From the NCBI GenBank assembly GCA_022402465.1, contig JAKRSH010000041.1, forward strand, positions 1 through 64,000: a stretch of DNA of 64,000 bases. The letters are read 5' to 3'. The DNA is from Leptospiraceae bacterium. GTDB lineage: Bacteria; Spirochaetota; Leptospiria; Leptospirales; Leptospiraceae. The translations under genes were made by a program, and so were the position numbers. The notes beneath the pieces were generated by a model. It made no database searches, was not told the DNA's origin, and saw only the letters and a program-made list of their open reading frames with translations. Below are positions 55,128 through 64,000 of the stretch, in pieces; positions within the stretch are counted from its first letter, which is position 1; the number at the start of each line of letters is the position of its first letter.

Positions 55128-55711
55128 TCGAAAGTATCATGCGTCCCTTTGTAAATTTGAATAAAGCGAGGAATATATGTAACTAAAATATAAACTTCTA
55201 CGAAGGATGAAATTGAATAAATGAAAGTAAGGATTGTGTCAAAGAATGGGAATTGAACCTTCTCCCAGAATGGGAAGAGAGGCAGGGCAACAAATACTAA
55301 AATGATGAAATTCAAAGCAGTTCCCCATTTTGGGATGAGCCTTGGTTTTACTTTGAATGCAATTTTTTTCCAAAGGAGTAGAACAGGAATGCTGAGTAAC
55401 TGGGCAATATCTCTCGTTAATATCAGATCATAGTAGTAAGCAGGAACCATATCTAGGAGGAAGAAGTAACTAAAAAGGGCAAGAACAACAAGCTTATCGC
55501 AAATGGGATCTAAAATAGCACCTATAAAGGATGTTTGATTGAGCTTTCTTGCTAGATAGCCATCAAAAAAATCGGAAATAAACACCCAAAATAAAAAGAT
55601 ACTCGCATAGAGCATTTGGTTTTTACGAAGGTAGTAAATGGATGGGAGCAAGAAGAATACCCGTGAGAGTGTAATAATATTTGGAATTAAAAATATTTCT
55701 TTCCCATTCAT
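55124..55711 (-). CDS. CDP-alcohol phosphatidyltransferase
   Basis: 195 residues, about six helices. DFFDGYLARKLNQTSFIGAI followed by LDPICDKL gives the motif DGxxAR...GxxxDxxxD that binds CDP-diacylglycerol. It most resembles phosphatidylglycerophosphate synthase (PgsA), though cardiolipin or other products are possible. Confidence 0.88.
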   Translation of the reverse strand: MNGKEIFLIPNIITLSRVFFLLPSIYYLRKNQMLYASIFLFWVFISDFFDGYLARKLNQTSFIGAILDPICDKLVVLALFSYFFLLDMVPAYYYDLILTRDIAQLLSIPVLLLWKKIAFKVKPRLIPKWGTALNFIILVFVALPLFPFWEKVQFPFFDTILTFIYSISSFVEVYILVTYIPRFIQIYKGTHDTFE

Positions 55712-55802
55712 AGTTTCCTTTTTAGTCTAGGTCTAAAAATTGAAAAGTAGATTTCAAGAATTGCAAATAATTTGCACCAATAAAGAATACTAGGAGTATT
55801 TT

Positions 55803-57941
55803 GTGTCTTATAAGAAAATTGTCTTACTTATTTTATTTATCAGTTTCATCATTCTTGCAAGAGTTTATCATCTAGAAGAATACCTTACCTTGGAGAAGTT
55901 GAAAGAGTACAAGGAGTTACTTCTCCAAGCCTACCAAGACAATGTTCTTTTATTTTCTTTGGGTTATGTTGCCGTCTACATACTTTCTGTTGCTATCAAT
56001 ATCCCAGGAGCAGCAATTCTCACAATTGCTGGAGGAGCCTTGTTTGGACTTTGGTATGGACTACTTTTGGTATCCTTAGCTAGTACTTCTGGTGCTACTG
56101 TGAGCTTTCTTATTTCACGGTATTTGCTAAGAGATGGCCTCCGTTCGAAATTTGCAGAAACATTCAAATCACTGGATGCTGGCATTCATAAAAATGGAGC
56201 CTTTTATTTGTTATCTTTGAGACTAGTTCCTCTTTTCCCTTTCTTTTTGATAAATATGCTAATGGGCCTTACCTCTATTCGTCTGTTGGTATATATATTT
56301 GTTAGCTGGGCAGGAATGTTGCCAGGGACATTTGTATTTGTAAATGCTGGAACTCAAATTGCTAGCCTAACATCAATTCGTGGAATTTTATCTGCTAATA
56401 TTCTAATCGCATTAATCCTTCTTGGAATCTTCCCTCTCATAGCAAAATTTTGTTTATCCATCTACCAAAATTCTAAGATTTATAGCAAATTCACCAAACC
56501 AAAAAAATACGATTATAATTTTATTGCTATTGGAGCTGGGGCTGCTGGCTTAGTCAGTTCCTTGATAGGTGCAACTGTTCGTGCCAAGGTAGCACTTATC
56601 GAAAGAGAAAAGATGGGAGGGGATTGCTTGAATACAGGCTGCGTTCCTTCTAAAGCAATTCTAGCCACTGCTAAGAAAGTTCACCTAGCGGAGAATTTTA
56701 AAAAGTTTGGTCTCTTGAAGGCAGATGTGAAAGTTTCTTTCCCTGAAGTAATGAAGAGAGTACGAAGTGTAATCAAAACTATAGAACCCAATGACTCTAT
56801 AGAACGATACACTAAGCTTGGCGTAGATTGCATCCAAGGTGAAGCCAAGGTTCTTTCTCCTTTCGAAGTGCAGGTAGCTGGCAAGACTTATACAACTCGC
56901 AATATCATTTTAGCGACTGGGGCAGAACCTATAATTCCAGGTATTCCTGGGCTTAAGCAAGCACCGCATTACACTTCTGAGACGATTTGGAGTATCAAAT
57001 CTTTACCAAAGAAATTGCTCGTACTTGGCGGCGGACCAATAGGATCTGAACTAGCCCAAGCCTATTGTAGATTGGGTTCAAAAGTATCCTTAGTTGAAAT
57101 GGGTGATTTTCTTCTTCCTAAAGAAGATGAGGATGTTTCAGAACTTATAAAGAAGCGCTTCCAAGAAGAAGGTATGTCTGTTCTAACTTCGCATAAGGCA
57201 GTGTCTTTTTTTAAAAAAGCGAATAAACATTATGTGGAATTGCAAAAGTCCGATGGTAAGCTTGTGAACATTGAATTTGATGTATGTTTGCTTGCCCTAG
57301 GACGAAGAGCTAGAATCAAGGGCTTTGGCTTAGAAGAATTAGGAATAGAAATGAATCCTAATGGAACAGTTGCAACCGATGAATACCTTCAGACATCAAT
57401 TCCGAATATACTAGCATGTGGAGATGTAGCGGGTCCTTATCAATTTACACACACAGCCTCGCATACTGCTTGGTATGCATCCGTTAATGCTTTGTTTGGT
57501 GGAATCAAGAAATTTAAAAAAGATTTTTCTGTAATTCCTTGGGCTACTTACACAGATCCTGAGGTTGCACATGTTGGGCTTTCAGAAAAAGATGCTAAAG
57601 AAGCGGGAATTGATGTTGAGGTAACGAAATTTGAATTGAAAGAATTGGACAGAGCTATTGCTGAGAGTGAAGAAACTGGATTTATCAAAGTCCTTACTCC
57701 ACCAGGTAAGGATAAGATACTAGGTGCAACAGTCGTAGGCTCTCATGCAGGTGAACTCCTTATGGAATTTGTCTTAGGTATGAAGCATGGTCTTGGCTTA
57801 AATAAAATCATGGGTACCATTCATCCTTATCCATCTTGGGCGGAAGCAACTAAATTTGCTGCTGGAAATTGGAAGAAGAAGCACAAACCTGAAAAGGCAT
57901 TGGATCTGTTAGAAAAATTTCATACTTGGAAGCGTGGATAA
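55803..57941 (+). CDS. DedA/TVP38-type membrane domain fused to a flavin disulfide reductase
   Basis: 712 residues. The first 230 have TVP38/TMEM64 (SNARE-associated) helices with INIPGAAILTIAGGALFG and LRLVPLFPFFLINMLMG. Residues about 237-712 are a mercuric/dihydrolipoyl reductase-like enzyme: GAGAAGLVSS for FAD, GGDCLNTGCVPSK with the redox cysteines, LGGGPIGSELAQ for NAD(P)H, ACGDVAGPY, and HPYPSWAE in place of HPTxxE. GTG start after AGGAG. The membrane-tethered substrate is unknown. Confidence 0.9.
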   Translation: MSYKKIVLLILFISFIILARVYHLEEYLTLEKLKEYKELLLQAYQDNVLLFSLGYVAVYILSVAINIPGAAILTIAGGALFGLWYGLLLVSLASTSGATVSFLISRYLLRDGLRSKFAETFKSLDAGIHKNGAFYLLSLRLVPLFPFFLINMLMGLTSIRLLVYIFVSWAGMLPGTFVFVNAGTQIASLTSIRGILSANILIALILLGIFPLIAKFCLSIYQNSKIYSKFTKPKKYDYNFIAIGAGAAGLVSSLIGATVRAKVALIEREKMGGDCLNTGCVPSKAILATAKKVHLAENFKKFGLLKADVKVSFPEVMKRVRSVIKTIEPNDSIERYTKLGVDCIQGEAKVLSPFEVQVAGKTYTTRNIILATGAEPIIPGIPGLKQAPHYTSETIWSIKSLPKKLLVLGGGPIGSELAQAYCRLGSKVSLVEMGDFLLPKEDEDVSELIKKRFQEEGMSVLTSHKAVSFFKKANKHYVELQKSDGKLVNIEFDVCLLALGRRARIKGFGLEELGIEMNPNGTVATDEYLQTSIPNILACGDVAGPYQFTHTASHTAWYASVNALFGGIKKFKKDFSVIPWATYTDPEVAHVGLSEKDAKEAGIDVEVTKFELKELDRAIAESEETGFIKVLTPPGKDKILGATVVGSHAGELLMEFVLGMKHGLGLNKIMGTIHPYPSWAEATKFAAGNWKKKHKPEKALDLLEKFHTWKRG

Positions 57942-58122
57942 TTTTTCCAAATGAAAAAGGTTTTACTTAAGAAGGGCTATTTTGTTTTTATAGCTTAGCT
58001 TACGAAATACAATAGAATTAAAATTTGAAAAATTGTTATTCTGATGAAACCAATAGAGTAATTCTACGAAAGAAAAAATAGATTAGTGAATAGGAAACAA
58101 GGGAAATAGGAAGCTAAGAGCT

Positions 58123-58977
58123 ATGAATACAAACCAAGAAAATTTAAAAACTGAAATAGGCATACAACATAACCAGGATGAAGAATCTATGAAATTCAAA
58201 GTTTCGAATTTAAAATATCTGTTCGCTTTAGGACTGTTTTTAGTTTCAAGTATAACTTTTTCTCTGTCGGCACAAGGCTTTGATCATTCTCATTCTGAAT
58301 TTGACTTAATCTTAAAAAAGTACGTTGTGAACGGTTTTGTAAAATACAAAGATCTATCTAAGGACCGAGTTGCTTTGACTCAGTATTTAAAATCTCTTTC
58401 CTCACTGAGTTCAGATGAATATAATGATTTTAACAATGCCCAAAAGATGGCTTTTCTTATCAATGCATACAATGCATTTACAATTGAATTAATCTTAAAC
58501 AATTATCCTATCAAGAGTATTGGCGATATCGGAGGACCAATTCGATTGGTGAATCTTGCTCGTGGGGCACCGTGGAAGAATTATAAATTCCCACTTCTGG
58601 GTGCAGATAGAACTTTGGATTGGATAGAGCATAGTAAGCTAAGAATAGATTTTAATGATCCTAGAATACATTTTGCAATCAATTGTGCAAGTATCGGTTG
58701 TCCTGCGCTTCGAAAAGAAAGTTTTAAAGCTAAGAATTTGGATGCTCAATTACAAGATTCCATGCTATCTTTTCTTAAAGATAAGACAAAGAACTCGTAT
58801 AACAAAGAAAAGCAAATCCTTACTTTATCAAAAATATTCGATTGGTTTAAATCCGATTTTGAGAAAAAATCTGGATCAGTAGTGCAATTTGTACAAATTG
58901 GATTCCAAGAAGCTCTTCCAAAGGAAGTGGATATTGAATACTCCACTTATGATTGGAATTTGAATGAAGCAAAATAA
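58123..58977 (+). CDS. DUF547 family exported protein
   Basis: 284 residues from the first ATG (AGGAAG upstream). An internal ATG at 58189 starts a clean signal peptide and may be the true start. DUF547 hallmarks are KMAFLINAYNAFTIELIL, RGAPWKNYKF and IHFAINCASIGCPALR. Function unknown. Likely periplasmic. Confidence 0.82.
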   Translation: MNTNQENLKTEIGIQHNQDEESMKFKVSNLKYLFALGLFLVSSITFSLSAQGFDHSHSEFDLILKKYVVNGFVKYKDLSKDRVALTQYLKSLSSLSSDEYNDFNNAQKMAFLINAYNAFTIELILNNYPIKSIGDIGGPIRLVNLARGAPWKNYKFPLLGADRTLDWIEHSKLRIDFNDPRIHFAINCASIGCPALRKESFKAKNLDAQLQDSMLSFLKDKTKNSYNKEKQILTLSKIFDWFKSDFEKKSGSVVQFVQIGFQEALPKEVDIEYSTYDWNLNEAK

Positions 58978-58992
58978 GAATAGAATCTCATT

Positions 58993-59427
58993 ATGCCTAA
59001 GAAACTAGAATTAAAAACCGCAAAGAACGAAAGCAATCCGAAATCTTTCTTAAGCAAAATTTCAGATAAGAAGTTAAAGGAAGATTGCTATATTTTATTT
59101 GAACTTTTTGAACAAGTAACTGGTCTCCAAGCAAAAATGTGGGGAGACTCTATTATTGGTTATGGAGAATATACCTATTTCCGTTCCAATGGAGATGAGG
59201 GACAATTTATGGCAGCTGGGTTTAGCGCTCGTAAGTCGGGCCCTACAATTTATATTCTTCCTGGTTATAACGATTATTCTAAGGATCTCGAAAAACTTGG
59301 TCCACATAAGCTTGGAAAATCCTGCCTCTATCTTAAATCCTTAGAAGGAATTGATCTTAAAGTTCTTTCGAAACTAATTCAAAAGAGCATGAAGGATCTT
59401 AAGAAAAAATACAAAACAAACTATTGA
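58993..59427 (+). CDS. DUF1801 family protein
   Basis: 144 residues, cytosolic. MWGDSIIGYGEYTYFRSNG and the LGKSCLYLKSLEGIDLKVL segment match DUF1801 (YdhG-like). Function unknown. It lies 15 bases after the DUF547 gene. Confidence 0.82.
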   Translation: MPKKLELKTAKNESNPKSFLSKISDKKLKEDCYILFELFEQVTGLQAKMWGDSIIGYGEYTYFRSNGDEGQFMAAGFSARKSGPTIYILPGYNDYSKDLEKLGPHKLGKSCLYLKSLEGIDLKVLSKLIQKSMKDLKKKYKTNY

Positions 59428-59445
59428 TGTATAGTTTTTCTTTGA

Positions 59446-59491
59446 AACAGTGTTTATGGATTCATTGATTATCCTATAAACACTATTTGTT
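59446..59491. terminator. Likely bidirectional terminator
   Basis: AGTGTTTAT with following GGA pairs with TCC and ATAAACACT around a 10-12 base loop. It sits between converging genes, with T-rich sequence on one side and A-rich on the other. Confidence 0.5.
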
Positions 59492-59502
59492 ACAGTAAGT
59501 TT

Positions 59503-59673
59503 TTACAGCCCTTTCACAAAAGTAGCGATCGCTAAAATTGCAAATCCTGCCATTACTAAATATCCTGCATAAGCTGATACAACTGGGATAGCAACAAAGC
59601 TTGCAATTATTCCAACAACTCCTAATACCACTGCAATCATCCAAGTCATTTTTTTTGGTGCGTTTAATTTCAT
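59503..59673 (-). CDS. Small two-helix membrane protein
   Basis: 56 residues beginning MKLNAPKKMTWMIAVVLGVV, with two hydrophobic helices (about 11-30 and 34-53) and ending TFVKGL. An AGGAG ribosome site lies 8 bases before the ATG, and codon use fits the genome. No family is recognised beyond a generic small membrane protein. Confidence 0.75.
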   Translation of the reverse strand: MKLNAPKKMTWMIAVVLGVVGIIASFVAIPVVSAYAGYLVMAGFAILAIATFVKGL

Positions 59674-59978
59674 TCTTTTTCTCCTAGGTTTTAATAAATT
59701 GAATTTCTTGTTAGAATTCAGTCAATTTCTTTCTAATGTTAAGAATCTCTATATCGTAGGCAATCGTTTTTTGTAGTATTTCAATTGTTGGCTTGCAAGA
59801 ATGGAAGAAGAAGCAGATTTGTTTGGTAAGAATTAAGTGGTACCGTTTGCAAGGAAGGATTCATTGTAATTTTTTCGCATCCATCTTAATAAAGGAATCT
59901 ACTTTCCACTTTTGCAATCCGTTTTAAAAAATCTATGAAAAAATAGGAACTCGAAAAGATACACTTTCTAAAGTTGAA
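59674..59978. other. Intergenic region
   Basis: AT-rich spacer between two minus-strand genes. No ORF of coding character, no tRNA fold and no clear terminator were seen. It probably contains the promoter of the small membrane protein. Confidence 0.4.
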
Positions 59979-60623
59979 TCACAAATTGTAGCTAGGTGAG
60001 GATTCAATTCTTAAAAACAATCTCGAATCTCCTTCTTCTAATTCGGGTGATTTATGAATGATACCATAGCCCATATTCCCAGGGAAGCGTTCTCCTTTTA
60101 ATATGGCAACCGACGTTTGTTTGGTTTGATGGATTAAATTTATATCTTTCACAACTTCTTCATTTCTTCCACAACCCAAATGCCTACGATCTGAATTCTC
60201 CTCATCTATCCATTGAGTTCCTTTCCCCTTGTATGTACAAATGAGTCTTAGGTGATTAAAATCAACATGAAAGAGTGGGCATTGTGTTTGGTGGATGAGT
60301 GCCAAGTGAATTTTTGGATAGGGATTTCCGGATAATTGTTGCATAAATCCATACAATAATTGTATATCCTGGAAAAATTCTTGATAGCCCGGGTGAGAAC
60401 TGTAGGGAAGGGAAGCCAAAAGTTCTCTTAAGGAGCCATTTAATTCATCTTTTTTTGACTGAGAGGTAAAATTTTTTTGGACTAAAATATCTATGTAAGA
60501 CTTCATCTCATGGGATATCTCTCTATTCCAAATACTCAAATTGCAATGTGGATTATTAATAGCATCTAGAACTTCTATTGTATCCGATATCTCTTGGATT
60601 CGCGCAGCTTCTTTGGTAATCAT
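59979..60623 (-). CDS. DUF1826 family protein
   Basis: 214 residues. CPLFHVDFNHLRLICTYKGK then GTQWIDEENSDRR is the family core, with several His, Asp and Cys residues suited to metal binding. In other bacteria DUF1826 genes often belong to zinc-starvation (Zur) regulons. A strong palindrome lies 14 bases before the ATG. Function unproven. Confidence 0.82.
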   Translation of the reverse strand: MITKEAARIQEISDTIEVLDAINNPHCNLSIWNREISHEMKSYIDILVQKNFTSQSKKDELNGSLRELLASLPYSSHPGYQEFFQDIQLLYGFMQQLSGNPYPKIHLALIHQTQCPLFHVDFNHLRLICTYKGKGTQWIDEENSDRRHLGCGRNEEVVKDINLIHQTKQTSVAILKGERFPGNMGYGIIHKSPELEEGDSRLFLRIESSPSYNL

Positions 60624-60627
60624 TAAC

Positions 60628-60648
60628 GCAACGATGTTGCATATGCAA
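60628..60648. promoter_or_regulatory. Palindromic operator candidate
   Basis: GCAACGATGTTGC (60628-60640) and TTGCATATGCAA (60637-60648) are two overlapping perfect or near-perfect dyads just upstream of the DUF1826 start. The position suits a repressor. A Fur-family (Zur) regulator is a reasonable guess given the gene family. Confidence 0.45.
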
Positions 60649-60876
60649 TTCTATGTCAATAAAATATCCTTCCATGAAAAAACAAAAGGCGAGTGCTTAG
60701 TAAAAATACAAGATCTCAGAGTTAAAATTTTTCTATATATGGAGGTTCAAATCCTAACTATTTTATAAGGATGCAGCTGCTATTTGAAAAAGAATTCGTA
60801 TTTTTTCCTTGAAGGAAAAGTTTCCAGGTAGATAAAGGAAAGATAAATCGTTAAATTCGATTCTCCAGGAGATAAA

Positions 60877-63144
60877 ATGGCATTTGATATTGAAATGATC
60901 CAAGCCCGTTATAAGAAAATGGGTGAAGCAATTGGTGCAGCGCGTAAAGCTGTTGGTAAACCTCTTACCTTAACTGAAAAAATTCTCTATTCCCACCTTT
61001 GGGACGGCAATGCGAAGTCCGCTTTTACAAGAGGCAAAGATTACGTGGATTTTGAACCTGACAGAGTTGCCATGCAAGATGCTACAGCGCAAATGGCTCT
61101 TCTACAATTTATGCAAGCAGGACGTCCTAAGGTTGCAGTTCCTTCAACAGTCCACTGTGACCATTTAATTACTGCTCAAGTAGGCTCTAAGGATGACCTC
61201 AATAAAGCGAACCAAGAGAATAAAGAAGTCTATGATTTTTTATCTTCTGTTTCCAATAAATATGGAATCGGATTTTGGAAACCTGGCGCAGGAATTATCC
61301 ACCAAGTTGTTTTAGAAAATTATGCCTTCCCTGGTGGAATGATGATAGGAACTGATTCTCACACTGTAAACGCCGGCGGACTTGGGATGGTCGCAATTGG
61401 AGTCGGTGGAGCAGATGCATGCGATGTTATGGCAGGGCTTCCTTGGGAATTAAAGTTTCCTAAATTGATAGGTATCAAACTAACAGGCAAATTGAATGGT
61501 TGGACTTCTGCCAAAGATGTAATCCTCAAGGTTGCTGGTATTCTTACTGTGAAAGGTGGGACAGGTTGTATCGTTGAATACTTCGGTCCAGGTGCCGAGG
61601 CTCTTTCTTGTACTGGAAAAGGTACAATTTGTAACATGGGTGCTGAGATTGGTGCTACAACTTCGACTTTTGCTTATGATGCTTCCATGGAAAGATACCT
61701 AAGAGCAACCAATCGTGCCGATGTTGCTGATGCTGCGAATTCCTACAAAGAGCACCTAACAGCAGACCCCGAAGTCTATGCTGATCCTGCAAAATACTTT
61801 GATCAAGTTATCGAAATCAATCTTGATGAATTAGAACCTTATTTAAATGGACCATTTACACCAGATTTGGCGACACCAATCTCTCAAATGAAAGAGATTG
61901 CAGCTAAAAATGGTTGGCCAACTAAGATTGAGGCTGGACTCATAGGCTCCTGTACGAATTCTTCTTATGAGGATATTTCAAGAGCTGCCTCTCTTGCAGA
62001 GCAGGCTTCGTCTAAGAACCTTAAGCCCAAGGCTGAATTTTCCATTACACCTGGATCGGAACAAGTACGTTTCACGATAGAGAGAGATGGCTTTATCAAA
62101 ACCTTCGATAAAATTGGTGCCAAAGTATTTGCAAATGCTTGCGGACCATGTATAGGAATGTGGGCTAGAGTAGGCGCCGAAAAGAAAGAAAAGAACACCA
62201 TTGTTCATTCCTTCAATCGAAACTTCCAAGCAAGACAAGACGGGAATCCGAATACCTATGCCTTCGTGGGTAGCCCTGAACTTGTAACCGCTCTTGCCAT
62301 TGCAGGGGATTTGACTTTCAATCCTTTGAAAGATAAATTAAAGAATGAGAAAGGCGAAGATGTTATGTTAGACGCTCCAACTGGCGAAGAACTTCCTGCC
62401 AAGGGTTTTGCTGTTGAGGATGCTGGATACCAAGCACCCGCTGCTGATGGTTCTAAGGTTCAAATCAACGTTGACCCTAAATCAGATCGTCTGCAATTAC
62501 TGGATCCTTTTACCGCCTGGGACGGTAAAGATATAACAGGCCTTAAGTTGCTCATCAAAGCTAAAGGCAAATGTACAACAGATCATATTTCTATGGCTGG
62601 TCCTTGGTTGAAATACCGTGGTCATTTAGATAATATTTCTAACAACTTATTGATAGGTGCGACGAATTCTTTCAATGGTAAAATCAATGAAGTAAAGAAC
62701 CAACTCACAGGTGCATACGGTGCGGTTCCAGCAACTCAAAGGGATTACAAAGCGAAGGGAATAGGCTCTATTGTTGTAGGAGATGAGAATTATGGCGAAG
62801 GATCTTCTAGAGAGCATGCGGCTATGGAGCCTAGATTTTTGGGAGTTCGCGCAGTTCTTGTAAAATCTTTTGCAAGAATCCATGAGACCAATTTGAAGAA
62901 ACAGGGAATGCTTGGTCTTACATTTGCGAACCCAGCGGATTATGATAAAATCCAAGAAGATGATACAATTGATATCACAGGTCTTACGAGCTTTACAGAA
63001 GGTAAGCCACTGACTCTTGTATTGCATCATAAGGATGGTTCTAAAGAAGAAATTTCCGTGAACCATACTTACAATTCGCAACAAATCGAATGGTTCAAAG
63101 CTGGATCAGCCTTAAACATCGTTAAGAAGCAACACGGAGTTTAG
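60877..63144 (+). CDS. acn: Aconitate hydratase, mitochondrial-type
   Basis: Interconverts citrate and isocitrate in the TCA cycle. 755 residues, the length of the mitochondrial (ACO2) type. The iron-sulfur cysteines are in [13 protein letters not shown] and [30 protein letters not shown] and the C-terminal [17 protein letters not shown] swivel-domain motif are intact. AGGAG precedes the ATG. Confidence 0.97.
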   Translation: MAFDIEMIQARYKKMGEAIGAARKAVGKPLTLTEKILYSHLWDGNAKSAFTRGKDYVDFEPDRVAMQDATAQMALLQFMQAGRPKVAVPSTVHCDHLITAQVGSKDDLNKANQENKEVYDFLSSVSNKYGIGFWKPGAGIIHQVVLENYAFPGGMMIGTDSHTVNAGGLGMVAIGVGGADACDVMAGLPWELKFPKLIGIKLTGKLNGWTSAKDVILKVAGILTVKGGTGCIVEYFGPGAEALSCTGKGTICNMGAEIGATTSTFAYDASMERYLRATNRADVADAANSYKEHLTADPEVYADPAKYFDQVIEINLDELEPYLNGPFTPDLATPISQMKEIAAKNGWPTKIEAGLIGSCTNSSYEDISRAASLAEQASSKNLKPKAEFSITPGSEQVRFTIERDGFIKTFDKIGAKVFANACGPCIGMWARVGAEKKEKNTIVHSFNRNFQARQDGNPNTYAFVGSPELVTALAIAGDLTFNPLKDKLKNEKGEDVMLDAPTGEELPAKGFAVEDAGYQAPAADGSKVQINVDPKSDRLQLLDPFTAWDGKDITGLKLLIKAKGKCTTDHISMAGPWLKYRGHLDNISNNLLIGATNSFNGKINEVKNQLTGAYGAVPATQRDYKAKGIGSIVVGDENYGEGSSREHAAMEPRFLGVRAVLVKSFARIHETNLKKQGMLGLTFANPADYDKIQEDDTIDITGLTSFTEGKPLTLVLHHKDGSKEEISVNHTYNSQQIEWFKAGSALNIVKKQHGV

Positions 63145-63179
63145 GTAACTTCGTTTTCTTTTTAAAAATTAGGAGTCAT

Positions 63180-63225
63180 AAGCCATGGGAGATGGGAGAG
63201 TTCTTAGACCTTCCCCATGGCTTTT
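63180..63225 (+). terminator. Rho-independent terminator after aconitase
   Basis: AAGCCATGGG pairs with CCCATGGCTT around a loop of about 22 bases, followed by a short T-run. It is 35 bases after the stop. Confidence 0.65.
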
Positions 63226-63301
63226 CAAAACTCAACTTCAAGAATTTTTACCCTTTGTTCTATGCGCATACTTCAATATATTTTAATACTTAAAACCTAT
63301 T

Positions 63302-63952
63302 ATGCATCCTAAAGCAAATAAAGGTTTAGTTATGGATGAGAAGTATTGGAACACACTGTATGGTGAGACCTATGATATTGATGGAGTCTTCAATGCGAAG
63401 AAGCATGCGAGCTATGTAAAATCCTTACTAACTTTGATGGAGACTAAGGTTCAAAGTTTAGGCGATTTTGGATTTGGGAAAGCAGCCTTGCTCAGAGAAT
63501 TTGTTAAAGCTCTAAAGCCTGCTAGAGTCATAGCAGTAGAACCATCACCAGAGAGAGTTGAAGAACTGAGGACTAAGCCATGGATACAAAATGTTCATAT
63601 TCAGATCCATAACTCCACTCTGCAAGATTTTAATCCGCCTTACTTAAAGTATGCGCCTTTGGATTTAATCATTTGCAATTCTGTATTTCAATATATGGAA
63701 GATGGAGATATCAAAAAAGTTACTGAAAAATTATCTAAATCTACAAGATTTCTTTATTTTACTGTTCCGACTAAAAAAGATTATGAACGCATGAAAAAGC
63801 AAATTGCTTTTTCTGATCCGTATGCTTTTGTAAGAAGCACAGAGTTTTACAGACGTATACTTTCTAAGCATTTCAATTTTGTAGGCTATAATCTCTTGGA
63901 AAGCAAATACCAAAATCCTCCTGTCTTTGAGGAAGAGCTATTTAAATTTTAA
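63302..63952 (+). CDS. Class I SAM-dependent methyltransferase
   Basis: 216 residues. SLGDFGFGKAALLREFV is a variant AdoMet motif I, VIAVEPSPERVEEL follows as motif II, and LDLIICNSVFQYMED is the motif IV region. The first ATG is used; an internal ATG at 63332 (MDEKYWNTLYG) is plausible. The substrate is unknown. Confidence 0.78.
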   Translation: MHPKANKGLVMDEKYWNTLYGETYDIDGVFNAKKHASYVKSLLTLMETKVQSLGDFGFGKAALLREFVKALKPARVIAVEPSPERVEELRTKPWIQNVHIQIHNSTLQDFNPPYLKYAPLDLIICNSVFQYMEDGDIKKVTEKLSKSTRFLYFTVPTKKDYERMKKQIAFSDPYAFVRSTEFYRRILSKHFNFVGYNLLESKYQNPPVFEEELFKF

Positions 63953-64000
63953 AAAATATCTTATATAAAATTTTCTTTTTCAATTCTTTGGAAAATCCTA

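Noticed and set aside
1-64000. CRISPR array, tRNA, rRNA or replication origin
   Set aside because: No regularly spaced repeats, cloverleaf folds, rRNA segments or DnaA-box clusters were noticed; a covariance or repeat search would be decisive.

Overview
This window reads as the chromosome of a Leptospira-like spirochaete. The reasons are the low-to-moderate GC content, many lipoproteins with loose spirochaetal lipoboxes, an LruC-domain lipoprotein, a DUF1574 protein, TRL-like lipoproteins, menaquinone-type UbiE/MenG, and B12-dependent methylmalonyl-CoA mutase with MeaB. The carriage of a photoactive yellow protein suggests an environmental (saprophytic) rather than strictly parasitic lineage. 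No tRNA, rRNA or CRISPR array was seen.

Region 1 (1-7877) is a scrambled accessory locus. It holds the truncated C-terminal end of an RHS protein, several orphan toxin-tip segments, and small secreted or lipoprotein ORFs placed directly after each tip (candidate immunity proteins). It also holds decayed transposase ends, a broken DUF1016/YhcG nuclease gene, a 179-bp direct repeat and nested inverted repeats. The first 314 bases recur exactly at 6442-6755, after which the two toxin ends diverge. This fits a polymorphic-toxin array that evolves by swapping tips and matching immunity genes; the toxin and immunity roles are inferred from layout.

Region 2 (7878-12537) is polyamine-linked. It contains SpeD (AdoMet decarboxylase), a small uncertain ORF, a SET-domain protein fused to a second SpeD-like domain that keeps the pyruvoyl serine, a TMEM43-like membrane protein and SpeE (spermidine synthase).

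Region 3 (12538-23697) is a long run of same-strand, tightly packed genes. It has three TRL-like lipoproteins, a predicted outer-membrane protein, a lipoprotein, and a lipoprotein with a HEGGH zinc-protease motif. These are followed by PyrF and the FAD oxidoreductase / DUF1365 / cyclopropane-fatty-acid-synthase-like trio with an SRPBCC protein. A hypothetical gene, a DUF1574 protein and a ZIP metal transporter close the run.

Region 4 (23929-41463) begins with a NarL-type response regulator and a 7TM-DISM sensor whose ATPase domain looks degenerate. MeaB, a PrsW-family protease and methylmalonyl-CoA mutase follow on the minus strand. The rest includes phosphofructokinase, an RluA-type pseudouridine synthase, an alpha/beta hydrolase, alanine racemase, a class V aminotransferase, a BASS transporter, ribosomal protein L33, a DksA-like protein lacking most zinc cysteines, and an O-antigen-ligase-like membrane protein.

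Region 5 (41434-49987) holds the most striking system. A photoactive yellow protein lies behind a small coiled-coil gene and is flanked by two methyl-accepting chemotaxis proteins. A compact AMP-forming acyl ligase and an acyl carrier protein run towards it from the other strand. This could be a light-sensing chemotaxis module with its own chromophore-activating enzymes. A second PrsW-like protein and an LruC-domain lipoprotein lie upstream on the minus strand.

Region 6 (50046-63952) is mostly housekeeping. It contains a gamma-glutamylcyclotransferase-like protein, MenG, an ExbB/ExbD pair with an esterase, a VOC protein, a sodium:solute symporter, a CDP-alcohol phosphatidyltransferase, a DedA-type/flavin disulfide reductase fusion, DUF547 and DUF1801 proteins, a 56-residue membrane protein, a DUF1826 protein with a palindromic operator candidate, aconitase and a methyltransferase.
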